From RGIG4608 sp964534905 (GTDB lineage: Bacteria > Bacillota > Clostridia > Oscillospirales > CAG-272): a stretch of 41,390 bases of DNA. Numbering within the stretch: the stretch's first letter is position 1; each line of letters starts with the position of its first letter. The notes beneath the pieces are model-generated. The model searched no databases and was not told where the DNA came from. It worked only from the letters and a program-made list of their open reading frames with translations. Position numbers and translations under genes: made by a program. This document shows, in pieces, positions 7,740 to 14,903 of this stretch. The DNA lies in NCBI GenBank assembly GCA_964534905.1, contig CAZHPZ010000007.1, positions 1 to 41,390 of the forward strand, given 5' to 3'.

Positions 7740-8972
7740 TTATTTCTCTGTATGTGTAGAAGCTACTGCCTCGCCGTTAAGAGTTACGTTAGCCGCATTT
7801 GCGTCACCACAATGATAAACGCCTACTTCTTTGCAATTCGACTCACACTTAAGTGTAGCGCCGCTGATCTTTACAGTGGGAACGCCACCGGGATAGTTAC
7901 AAGAATCAACTACAATAGCGTCGCCTGTGCAATTAAACGAACCACCACCGTATTTATAATTCTTATGTTCAGATGTTGCAGTAAATGTACCGCCGTTGAT
8001 CTCAACATATCCTGCCTTTATATACAAAGCAGTCTTACCTGTGAACTCACCGCCGTTAATGATCATTGTTCCGGCTTGAGGATGGAATATTGCTCCGTCC
8101 TCGCTTTCAAATGTTCCGCCGTTTATCTCAATGTATGTTCCGCCGTTTCCATCATTACCATTTCCACCGAGTGCAGCATTTTCCTCAGCCTTAAATGTTC
8201 CGCCGTTAATGTAGCACTTCGTGCCCTCGCCATATACAATAATCGCAAATCCGCTGGCTGCGGAGCTACCCTTTTTAGCTTCAACTGTACCGCCATTTAC
8301 AACGAGAGTGCCGCCGTCTTTAACTCCGATTGTTGCATAGTATTTTTCTGCAGTAGCATAATCTGTAACGCCGGAAATAGATCCACCATTCACAACAAGA
8401 TTTCCGTTCTTACCTACAACTATTGCGCTACCGTTTGACATTTTGGCCGCTTCAATCTTACCACCGTTAGTTGAATCTGTGATAATAACGTTTGCGTTTA
8501 CAAGGAGCTGCTTATCGTCTGCAAGAGTGATTGTCTTACCGTTAAGGTCAACGATTGCATCATCTGTAATAGTCCAATTCTCACTCTTAGTTTCATCCTT
8601 TTCAACCTTAGTTGTTGCACCCTCGATAGTCTCATAACCATCAGCCTTGTCGCTGTCTACGATTACAAAACGGTCTGTTGTCTTGTCCCAAACGACAATA
8701 TGTCCGCTTGCGGAAAGTGTAAACTGGTCAAATGTAATGCCCTCATTAAGAACATCGTTCATAGCCTCAACTATGCTGGCGTTATTTCCGTCAACTGCTT
8801 CATTTGCTTCAAGAATCTTGTTCATCTGTGCAACAAGCGTCTCGTCGTTAGACTCCTTTGCACTTTCAATAAAGCTTGAATATCCTGCTACCGCAACGGT
8901 TGCGAGAATTGCAAGTATTGCGATAACTACAAGCAATTCAACAAGTGTAAAGCCTTTTTTGTTAGTTTTCAT
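7740..8972 (-). CDS. Type IV pilin-like protein with C-terminal beta-solenoid passenger
   Basis: A 410-residue protein with a class III (prepilin) signal: KKG/FTLVELLVVIAILAILA, cleavage expected after Gly, Glu at mature position 5, then a hydrophobic helix to about residue 30. After a short linker the rest is a run of about eight repeats with the core NGG[TSE] (VVNGGSI, VVNGGTV, YINGGTF, EINGGTF, IINGGEF, EINGGTF and two degenerate copies), spaced 20-35 residues apart. That pattern predicts a right-handed parallel beta-helix with stacked Asn/Gly turns. The architecture implies a filament- or membrane-anchored extracellular domain. It is encoded two bases after the other pilin gene. Ligand and function are unknown. 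Confidence 0.85.
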   Translation of the reverse strand: MKTNKKGFTLVELLVVIAILAILATVAVAGYSSFIESAKESNDETLVAQMNKILEANEAVDGNNASIVEAMNDVLNEGITFDQFTLSASGHIVVWDKTTDRFVIVDSDKADGYETIEGATTKVEKDETKSENWTITDDAIVDLNGKTITLADDKQLLVNANVIITDSTNGGKIEAAKMSNGSAIVVGKNGNLVVNGGSISGVTDYATAEKYYATIGVKDGGTLVVNGGTVEAKKGSSAASGFAIIVYGEGTKCYINGGTFKAEENAALGGNGNDGNGGTYIEINGGTFESEDGAIFHPQAGTMIINGGEFTGKTALYIKAGYVEINGGTFTATSEHKNYKYGGGSFNCTGDAIVVDSCNYPGGVPTVKISGATLKCESNCKEVGVYHCGDANAANVTLNGEAVASTHTEK

Positions 8973-8974
8973 AC

Positions 8975-9415
8975 TTAATTTTCTCCTCCATCTCCGTTAT
9001 TGTCTGTAATATCACTATCTACTGTAGGAGGTGTAACACCTTTCATAACTACTGTAGATCCATATCGCAAATCAAGAGAAGTAACTGACAATTTGTCCGC
9101 AAATTCAGCAAGATCCTTTGAAAGAACGTATACGTCTTCTTCTTTTACATCTTCAGGCTTTTCGGAAGCAAAATAAACTTCACCTTTGCTATTCTTTACT
9201 GCGTAAATATCCTGCTTTACCTTTACACAGTCATTAACGATAAGTGCGGATTCAAGGCTGAGCTCGATCTGATGAGCCTCTGTTGTTTCGTTGGACTTCT
9301 CGGCTCTTTCAATGAAGCTCGTGTATCCAACTATTGAAACGGTTGCGAGAATTGCAAGTATTGCAATAACTACAAGCAATTCAACAAGGGTGAAACCCTT
9401 TTGATTTTTCTTCAT
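8975..9415 (-). CDS. Type IV pilin-like protein (prepilin N-terminal methylation motif)
   Basis: This 146-residue protein begins MKKNQKGFTLVELLVVIAIL, a canonical prepilin leader: cleavage after Gly, Phe at +1 for N-methylation, Glu at +5. A short soluble domain follows, ending in a flexible Asp/Asn/Gly tail (SDITDNNGDGGEN). The start at 9415 is chosen because AAGGAG lies seven bases upstream; a longer in-frame reading to 9463 has no ribosome binding site. The N-terminal 45 residues are nearly identical to those of the downstream pilin, down to the DNA. No pilus assembly genes are in the window, so an apparatus encoded elsewhere is inferred. It could be a pseudopilin or a minor pilin. Confidence 0.88.
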   Translation of the reverse strand: MKKNQKGFTLVELLVVIAILAILATVSIVGYTSFIERAEKSNETTEAHQIELSLESALIVNDCVKVKQDIYAVKNSKGEVYFASEKPEDVKEEDVYVLSKDLAEFADKLSVTSLDLRYGSTVVMKGVTPPTVDSDITDNNGDGGEN

Positions 9416-9635
9416 AAGAATTCTCCTTTTTTGATTTTTGATTTTGTGTGCTCCGATTTTCATTCCTCAAAGCATTCTAATCGCGCTTTATACCGCAGTG
9501 CCGCGCCGCTGAAAACGGGACTGCGATATCAAACGCCGAAAAGGACTGCTCTTTCCGTTTGAAAATAAGGAGCTGTTTTGTTTTTTGCAGAGTAGCATCA
9601 ATGCGTCGTTCATATCACCACCCCGCAACGAACGT

Positions 9636-9797
9636 ACGCCTAATATATTATTAGGCGTCCAAAATAAGAACTATTTTAAGATGTTTTATGCAAATTGTTC
9701 AGTAGAATGTAAAAATTTATTCAAAAAACTATTGACTTTTTGCATAAAAAGGAATAGAATATATGAAGAACAGGACGCCTAATAATATATTAGGCGT
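9636..9797. repeat. Element bounded by 25-bp inverted repeats that are themselves palindromes
   Basis: Positions 9636-9660 are the exact reverse complement of 9773-9797 (25 bases). Each copy is itself a hairpin: ACGCCTAATA/TATTAGGCGT around TAT on the left, and the same arms around ATA on the right. The interior of 112 bases is AT-rich, has no coding capacity and contains a promoter pointing right. The structure resembles a miniature inverted-repeat element, but no target-site duplication is obvious. Confidence 0.6.
9732..9760 (+). promoter_or_regulatory. Orphan sigma-A-type promoter inside the inverted-repeat element
   Basis: TTGACT (9732-9737), a 17-base spacer and TAGAAT (9755-9760). The predicted start near 9767 is directly at the base of the hairpin at 9769-9803, so the transcript would be only about 40-50 nucleotides. 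Confidence 0.6.
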
Positions 9798-9806
9798 CCT
9801 GTTTTT
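9769..9806 (+). terminator. 16-bp terminator-like hairpin just after a promoter
   Basis: AACAGGACGCCTAATA (9769-9784) and TATTAGGCGTCCTGTT (9788-9803) form a perfect 16-bp stem with a three-base loop, followed by TTTCG. No gene lies between the promoter at 9732-9760 and this hairpin. Confidence 0.7.
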
Positions 9807-9985
9807 CGTTATTTGTCATAATTTCACGAATTTTGTTTCAGAGCATTCATTGCGATTTTGTAGCCGCGCGGCTGTCCACTAACCTCAAAATCCACCGTCC
9901 TATAAGGTTTGTATGCTGACCGTTGATTGTCCACTTAGCTCTCACTCCCGTAGTTCTATCACCGTAGGTGACTGAAAATTTTAAA

Positions 9986-10020
9986 AAAGCGCAAGACCGT
10001 CTGCGACGGTCTTGCGCTTT
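9986..10020 (-). terminator. Rho-independent terminator of the LRR lipoprotein gene
   Basis: AAAGCGCAAGACCGTC (9986-10001) and GACGGTCTTGCGCTTT (10005-10020) form a perfect 16-bp stem with a TGC loop. On the minus strand it is followed by a T-run. Confidence 0.9.
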
Positions 10021-10108
10021 GCTTGCAGAAAATAATCAATTAAATAGGATTTACTCTCGCTTTTTCAAAAAAGCGAATACAAGGCAATATCGAATAACAC
10101 CCTTGCAA

Positions 10109-10744
10109 TCAGTATAAGTGTACATCGTCGTTTGGCCCGCTGCGTTTCCAATACAAATAGTGATATGAATCATATGTAGACAGCAGATGCTCTGCCGCCG
10201 CGGAAGGATCGGACAAAAGCTCGCTTGAAACAGCCTTACCGGACATTGAGGTAGCATTTGGAGATATGTACCAGCCGATTGTATTTTTAAATGTTACACT
10301 CTCCAAAGCGGTACAATCGCGGAATGCCCATTCACCGATCACATCTACAGCATCTCCGATCGTCACGCTCTTAAGTTCGGAGCAACCACGAAATGCCTGA
10401 TTACCGATCAATGTCACATTGTCGCCGACCGTTACACTTTGGATATTTGAGTTTTCAAAGGCATTAGCTTTGATCTCCGTTACGGGAAGACCGTTATAGG
10501 TATCCGGTATTGTAACTGAAAGAGAGGTACCGCTGTACGAAACTATCGATACATATGTACCGTCATCGGACACTTCGTAATCTATACCCTCTGTGATTTG
10601 TGACTGTCCGCCGTCATTATTGTCGTTATTATCGCCATTGCTATCCGGATTGAAAATATCAACAAGATCACAAGATGAGAGACCGATCGCCGCCATACAA
10701 AAAAGCAAAAATGCCGCTATCAGAGTTATAAGCCGTTTTTTCAC
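10109..10744 (-). CDS. Predicted lipoprotein with BspA-type leucine-rich repeats (LRR_5)
   Basis: The 211-residue product starts at a GTG at 10744, preceded by a purine-rich GGGAAGGGA. An upstream in-frame reading to 10789 lacks a ribosome binding site and covers the promoter -10. It has a basic N-terminus, a hydrophobic core and the lipobox LSSC, then an Asp/Asn-rich linker. Next come LRR_5 repeats such as NAFENSNIQSVTVG, AFRGCSELKSVTIG and AFRDCTALESVTF, ending around residue 150, and a C-terminal segment of about 60 residues that I do not recognise. Such proteins are surface-exposed and common in gut Clostridia; ligands are unknown. It is monocistronic, with its own promoter and terminator. 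Confidence 0.85.
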   Translation of the reverse strand: MKKRLITLIAAFLLFCMAAIGLSSCDLVDIFNPDSNGDNNDNNDGGQSQITEGIDYEVSDDGTYVSIVSYSGTSLSVTIPDTYNGLPVTEIKANAFENSNIQSVTVGDNVTLIGNQAFRGCSELKSVTIGDAVDVIGEWAFRDCTALESVTFKNTIGWYISPNATSMSGKAVSSELLSDPSAAAEHLLSTYDSYHYLYWKRSGPNDDVHLY

Positions 10745-10779
10745 AAGAATCCCTTCCCTTTTTTGTTTTATTTGATTAT

Positions 10780-10808
10780 ATTTTACCATTTTTTTTGATT
10801 AAAGTCAA
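10780..10808 (-). promoter_or_regulatory. Promoter of the LRR lipoprotein gene
   Basis: On the minus strand, TTGACT (10803-10808), a 17-base spacer and TAAAAT (10780-10785), about 40 bases before the GTG start. Confidence 0.75.
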
Positions 10809-10899
10809 TAGTTTTTATTAAATTATTTATGTGTGCATCCGCAGGCTGACCAATGAGGTATTCCTGCGTTTTTGTTTGTGCTAATCATTCGTATGAACA

Positions 10900-10933
10900 A
10901 AGAAAGAGCGAAGCATACGCTTCGCTCTTTCTT
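10900..10933 (-). terminator. Terminator of the two-TM membrane protein gene
   Basis: AAGAAAGAGCGAAGC (10900-10914) and GCTTCGCTCTTTCTT (10919-10933) pair perfectly over 15 bp with a four-base loop. A T-rich stretch follows on the minus strand. Confidence 0.85.
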
Positions 10934-10949
10934 CATATTAATAAATATA

Positions 10950-11642
10950 TTACATATCAAAGCTATCTATCTTTCTCGTTACATAATTAAGCATTCTACG
11001 CTGAATATATGTAGCATTTTCATCAAGAAACGCCGCTGCCTCGGGTGCACAGCTCTCACCTGTAAGTCTATACATATTAAGTGCCTTGGAAAGCTCCTCA
11101 TCACCGTTTCTGACAAAGCATTCCTGTATATCGGCAAAATCATCGTCGGTAAGCTCGAAAAACATTCTCCACGCTTTTTTGCTATGGTGCTTTTGAAGAT
11201 CCTCTATCATCTTATACGCAACAAGAACCTTAAATACTCCGTCCTTGCCAAAGCTTGCCTCGTTTGAAAAGACATTTCCCTGCCAAAGTGCAACCGGAGA
11301 ACCCCACGTATCTATTATAAACTTATTCATCTGTCTGTCGACTATATCAAACGTAAGATCCTCTACGTCGATGCCACGCTTTTTACCGTTTGCGTTAAGA
11401 AAATAATTGAGTGCTCTCGGCTTTGTTCCGTTTTTGCTCGGGAATACCTTAAACGTATCCATATACGCAAGATATCCTACCATTGCCGCAAGCACCGCAA
11501 AAAGCACTGCAACCGCAATCAAAATAATCTTGGTAAGCAAATTCGCATTGTTTATCGCTATCACAAAGGAAGCAATGCAGAGTGCTATCGAAAGCACAGA
11601 CGCTCCCCACAAAAGTATATTGATTATTTTATCCTTATTCAT
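10950..11642 (-). CDS. Hypothetical membrane protein with two N-terminal TM helices
   Basis: I do not recognise this 230-residue protein. Residues about 8-30 and 36-60 form two hydrophobic helices with a very short connecting loop, placing the rest (residues 65-230) on one side of the membrane, probably the cytoplasm. The soluble part is mixed charged, without nucleotide- or metal-binding motifs; it includes KAWRMFFELTDDDFADIQE. GGAGA lies six bases before the ATG. It has its own promoter (11673-11701) and terminator, so it is a single-gene unit downstream of comEC. Confidence 0.75.
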   Translation of the reverse strand: MNKDKIINILLWGASVLSIALCIASFVIAINNANLLTKIILIAVAVLFAVLAAMVGYLAYMDTFKVFPSKNGTKPRALNYFLNANGKKRGIDVEDLTFDIVDRQMNKFIIDTWGSPVALWQGNVFSNEASFGKDGVFKVLVAYKMIEDLQKHHSKKAWRMFFELTDDDFADIQECFVRNGDEELSKALNMYRLTGESCAPEAAAFLDENATYIQRRMLNYVTRKIDSFDM

Positions 11643-11672
11643 ATCATCTCTCCATAAAACATTATTGAATAT

Positions 11673-11701
11673 ATTTTAACACAAGATTTTGTCTTTTTCA
11701 A
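11673..11701 (-). promoter_or_regulatory. Promoter of the two-TM membrane protein gene
   Basis: On the minus strand, TTGAAA (11696-11701), a 17-base spacer and TAAAAT (11673-11678), about 30 bases before the ATG at 11642. Confidence 0.7.
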
Positions 11702-11721
11702 TAGAATTTTGAATTTTTATA

Positions 11722-14013
11722 TCATTTCAAATCATATTTTTTATAGACGGTATTAAAATATATTTTTCTATCGCCGAGATACGCCTCGTAATCCGAAAGA
11801 GCAAACGTATCGAAGTCCGTATAATATACCTCGCAGTCTTTCTTCAAGCGTTCGTATATTTCAAAGCTCGCCTCGGGCTCTTTGCCGTCGGATCCGAAGA
11901 TAAGCACGTCGCTATCCGATATTTGCACGTCAAATGCTCCGGATTCCTCGAAATATGTACCGAAATATCTCGGCTCGACTACGCTTATTCTGCCTTCGCC
12001 GTAACGGTAACTGAAAGCATATCCGGGACTCGTCCTGCCAGCAGTGTAAAATCTGTCGCTCACAGTAAGCTCTCCAGACAAAATTCCGATGTCATCTCCC
12101 GCCTCATACAGATAAACCTTTACATCACGCTCCTCGGACAGTACTCTGACGAGCGCTCTCATAACAAGCCCCTCTGTGCTGTTTTGAGGCATCGGCATAT
12201 ACACGCTATGCAAAGCATATGAATCCGCAACCGCCGCAAGGCTGACGACCTGCCACGAATGATAATGCGTGAGAATCACGCCGTCAATCTCCGTAAAGCA
12301 ATTTTCCTTTGCCTTGGCGATTCCGTCATAAAGCGCACTCTTTCTGCCGTTTGAGGCGTCGCAGATATACACGCCCTCCGACGATGAGAGTACAAGCGTA
12401 TCTCCGAGTAAGAACTCCGCACGCACCACATCTACTCTTCCGCATTCGAAAGCGATGATACTGATGCACATAATACAAACAAATGCAAGACTCGGCAATC
12501 CGATAAGCCGCTTTTTCGGAATTTTTATGGCAAGCAAGACTGCGGAAAATATAAAAAGCAACCACACAAGAATATCCGCACTGGGATATTCGAGTGAAAG
12601 CATGACTCCACGAATGTCCGATATCTTTGACGCTATATTTATCATCAGCGAACCGAGCACTCCCGCGACTCTGGAGAGCATGGCGCACAAAAACGGCACT
12701 CTGCAAAACAAAAGTGTAAAAATCGCCGCTATCATAAAAGCCTCGCAAACTGTTCCCATAAACAGATTAGTGAAGAATGTCGCAAGTGACACCTCACCGA
12801 ATTTTTCGGTTATGATAGGCAATGTAGCTACAAAGACGCACCATGATGTAAGCAAAAGGCTACTCACTTCTCGGATAAAATCAAAGGCAAGACTCAAAAA
12901 TGCATTTTTAAACTCGATTTTTCCGAATATTACGATTTTCTTTCTTATCTCAGAGGCGCAGATGATTCCGAGTGTAGAAAGAAACGACAGCATAAGTCCC
13001 GTATCAAGCACTGACGACGGTGATACAAGCACTATTACCGAAACTCCGAGGAAAAGCGAGGTCAGCGCATCGCTTCTCCGCCTCAAATTGAATGAAAGAT
13101 ATGTTACAAAAAGCATCAGCATCGCACGGCATGCGGATAGTAAAAATCCCGTCAGCGCCACATAAAACAAGCAAAGCACCGTACACATCGCAATCCTATA
13201 CTTTTTTGGAACATAGAGCCTTTTGAGCACTGCCTCAAGAAGTCCGACCAATATTGACACGTGCATACCGCTCAGAGCAAGCATATGATAAACTCCCGAG
13301 CGCTTGAAATCACGCAGAACCGAGGTGCGAAGCATTTCTCTGTTTCCGAGCAGCAATGCGTTTGCAAGAGCACCATTCTCGCTTCCTAAATTAACCCTTA
13401 AAATCGCAGAAAGCCTTGCACCGAGAGACGAAAGCCAAAGACGCACTCTGAACTCTGTCTCGGGATACAGTATCTCTTCATTCTCCGACACTGTACAAAT
13501 AAGCGGATATTCGGCAGGCTCCGACGATCTTAGATATTCAATCTCATCATAATCCACAAGCCTTGCAATTGTCGCATTGCATTCGAAAAAGTCTCCACGC
13601 TCAAGATCCGACGCAAAATCGGTCACCAAAGGTGCGTCAATGCTGACCCGCTCTCCGTCTATCGACTCTATATGGACTATGTGCTCACCGAGATAATTTT
13701 CTCTCTGCTCAACAGATACAACATACCCGTATATGCGCCTCTCTCCGACATATTTTTCTGCCTTTACGGCGTTACCGTACAAGAGTGCGCCTGTATTCAG
13801 CACTCCGACGCACGCCGCAACAAGTGAAAGGCACAGCATTATATTCAAATTTTTATTTTTTCGGCTAAGCTTTTTAAGAATCAAGGCGAATATCCCCAAA
13901 ACAAGAGCAAAAACGACAAGAATTTTCACGCCCGAATATTTAAATGAAATTCTCGAAAAAGCTAAGAAAATCAAGGCTAAACAGACAAAATATCTTTTCC
14001 CGAGCAGATCCAC
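11722..14013 (-). CDS. comEC: ComEC/Rec2-family DNA uptake channel protein
   Basis: ComEC forms the cytoplasmic-membrane channel for single-stranded DNA during natural transformation. The 763-residue product has N-terminal membrane helices, an OB-like extracytoplasmic segment (about 75-170), the competence domain with YHMLALSGMHVSI near residues 243-255, more membrane helices, and a C-terminal metallo-beta-lactamase-like domain from about 540. In that last domain the usual THxHxDH reads THYHSWQ (near 583-589), so metal-dependent nuclease activity is doubtful. The start is a GTG at 14013, six bases after GGAGG; the longer TTG reading to 14028 lacks a site. No comEA or other competence gene is adjacent. 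Confidence 0.93.
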   Translation of the reverse strand: MDLLGKRYFVCLALIFLAFSRISFKYSGVKILVVFALVLGIFALILKKLSRKNKNLNIMLCLSLVAACVGVLNTGALLYGNAVKAEKYVGERRIYGYVVSVEQRENYLGEHIVHIESIDGERVSIDAPLVTDFASDLERGDFFECNATIARLVDYDEIEYLRSSEPAEYPLICTVSENEEILYPETEFRVRLWLSSLGARLSAILRVNLGSENGALANALLLGNREMLRTSVLRDFKRSGVYHMLALSGMHVSILVGLLEAVLKRLYVPKKYRIAMCTVLCLFYVALTGFLLSACRAMLMLFVTYLSFNLRRRSDALTSLFLGVSVIVLVSPSSVLDTGLMLSFLSTLGIICASEIRKKIVIFGKIEFKNAFLSLAFDFIREVSSLLLTSWCVFVATLPIITEKFGEVSLATFFTNLFMGTVCEAFMIAAIFTLLFCRVPFLCAMLSRVAGVLGSLMINIASKISDIRGVMLSLEYPSADILVWLLFIFSAVLLAIKIPKKRLIGLPSLAFVCIMCISIIAFECGRVDVVRAEFLLGDTLVLSSSEGVYICDASNGRKSALYDGIAKAKENCFTEIDGVILTHYHSWQVVSLAAVADSYALHSVYMPMPQNSTEGLVMRALVRVLSEERDVKVYLYEAGDDIGILSGELTVSDRFYTAGRTSPGYAFSYRYGEGRISVVEPRYFGTYFEESGAFDVQISDSDVLIFGSDGKEPEASFEIYERLKKDCEVYYTDFDTFALSDYEAYLGDRKIYFNTVYKKYDLK

Positions 14014-14047
14014 GACAGTCCTCCGCAAATAAATTTTGAAAATATTG

Positions 14048-14076
14048 TTGACAAATCATCAAAAACTGTGTATAAT
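14048..14076 (+). promoter_or_regulatory. Consensus promoter of acpP
   Basis: TTGACA (14048-14053), a 17-base spacer and TATAAT (14071-14076), a full consensus match about 95 bases upstream of the acpP ATG. The leader is therefore fairly long (about 90 nt). Confidence 0.92.
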
Positions 14077-14171
14077 ACTTTAGACACGGTTTTGGTGAAT
14101 ACATACATATTTGATTATCTATGCCAGAACTAATTACATTTTGTTTTATACACGATTTTAAGGAGATTGCT

Positions 14172-14393
14172 ATGTTTGAAAAAGTAAAACAGATTCTTGT
14201 TGACGAGCTTCAGATAGAGGAGGATCTCATCACTCCCGATGCAGAGCTTTCAAATGACCTCGGTATCAATTCCATCGAGCTTGCAGACCTCGTTATGATC
14301 TGCGAGGATAAATTCGACGTTGAAATCAGCGATGAGAACATCGGTCAGTTCGTCACTATCCGCGATGTAGTTAACTACCTCGAAACACTCTGA
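14172..14393 (+). CDS. acpP: Acyl carrier protein
   Basis: This 73-residue acidic, four-helix protein carries acyl chains on a 4'-phosphopantetheine arm during fatty acid synthesis. The attachment serine lies in LGINSIELADLVM; the classical DSL is NSI here, a variant that keeps the Ser. The start at 14172 follows AGGAG; an upstream in-frame reading to 14121 has no ribosome binding site. It is a single-gene unit with a consensus promoter and a strong terminator, so high expression is likely. No fab genes are adjacent. A specialised carrier protein for another pathway is possible but less likely. Confidence 0.9.
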   Translation: MFEKVKQILVDELQIEEDLITPDAELSNDLGINSIELADLVMICEDKFDVEISDENIGQFVTIRDVVNYLETL

Positions 14394-14407
14394 TTACTTA
14401 AACAGAA

Positions 14408-14456
14408 TAAAACGGCTCGCTACGGTATTTCGTAAAAGCGAGCCGTTTTATTTTTG
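14408..14456. terminator. Bidirectional terminator between acpP and tadA
   Basis: TAAAACGGCTCGCT (14408-14421) and AGCGAGCCGTTTTA (14437-14450) form a 14-bp stem; the loop can add ACG/CGT pairs. TTTTTG follows on the plus strand, and A-rich sequence precedes it, giving T's on the minus strand. Confidence 0.88.
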
Positions 14457-14900
14457 TTATCTGCGTTTTTTAAAGAAATCCGACAGCAGCGCTCTGCTCT
14501 CGTTCTCGCAAACGCCGTATTCGGCACTCACTTTATGAAGCAAAGGATACGAATTCATATTCAAAACACTTCCGAAAGCACCCGAATTGGCGTCCTTCAG
14601 TGCAAAATAGACCTTGCCGAGTCTTGCGTTGAGTATCGCACCGGCACACATAGGACACGGCTCGAGCGTAACGTACATCTCACAATCCGAAAGGCGCCAT
14701 CTGCCGAGCATTTCACTTGCACGCCTTATAGCAAGAAGCTCCGCATGTGCGGTAGCGTCCGAGGAGATCTCCCTCTCATTGTGCGCACGCACGATTATCT
14801 CACCGTCTTTTACTATGACCGCGCCGACGGGAATATCTCCCGCATCTCCCGCAGTTTTCGCCTCGTCGAGTGCGGCTCTCATAAAATCAATATTTTCCAT
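14457..14900 (-). CDS. tadA: tRNA-specific adenosine deaminase TadA
   Basis: TadA deaminates A34 to inosine in the anticodon of tRNA-Arg(ACG). The 147-residue cytidine-deaminase-fold protein has the zinc and proton-shuttle motif HAE (His52, Glu54) and PCPMC (Cys82, Cys85), with typical length. It starts three bases after the stop of the CPBP protease gene, so translation is probably coupled; only a weak GGTG-like site precedes the ATG. It is the last gene of the alr-CPBP-tadA operon. Other deaminases of this fold are possible on sequence alone, but the motif spacing and length fit TadA. Confidence 0.93.
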   Translation of the reverse strand: MENIDFMRAALDEAKTAGDAGDIPVGAVIVKDGEIIVRAHNEREISSDATAHAELLAIRRASEMLGRWRLSDCEMYVTLEPCPMCAGAILNARLGKVYFALKDANSGAFGSVLNMNSYPLLHKVSAEYGVCENESRALLSDFFKKRR

Positions 14901-14903
14901 CTT

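Larger units (their letters stand above)
9416..10108. other. Non-coding stretch between the pilin operon and the LRR lipoprotein gene
   Basis: This stretch of 693 bases has no convincing gene. It holds an imperfect hairpin (GCAGT/ACTGC arms near 9495-9525) in the probable pilin leader, the palindrome-ended inverted repeat at 9636-9797, a plus-strand promoter (9732-9760) running straight into a terminator hairpin (9769-9803), and the leftward terminator of the lipoprotein gene (9986-10020). The segment 9806-9985 shows nothing I can assign. No strong minus-strand promoter for the pilin operon is evident. Confidence 0.6.

Noticed and set aside
9488..9613. A 41-codon minus-strand ORF upstream of the pilin genes, with a GGTGG ahead of its ATG
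   Set aside because: Short, of unremarkable composition, no recognisable signal or motif, and no promoter in front; it could be chance in the pilin leader.
9416..9640. A possible cyclic-di-GMP riboswitch in front of the pilin genes
   Set aside because: I looked for the conserved GEMM core on the minus strand and did not find it; only a weak hairpin is present.
9636..9658. The left palindrome as a terminator
   Set aside because: No T-run follows on either strand; only the right copy at 9769-9806 looks like a terminator.
10846..10880. CGCAGG/CCTGCG hairpin with a T-run on the plus strand
   Set aside because: No plus-strand gene ends here, and the stem is interrupted; probably chance near the membrane protein terminator.
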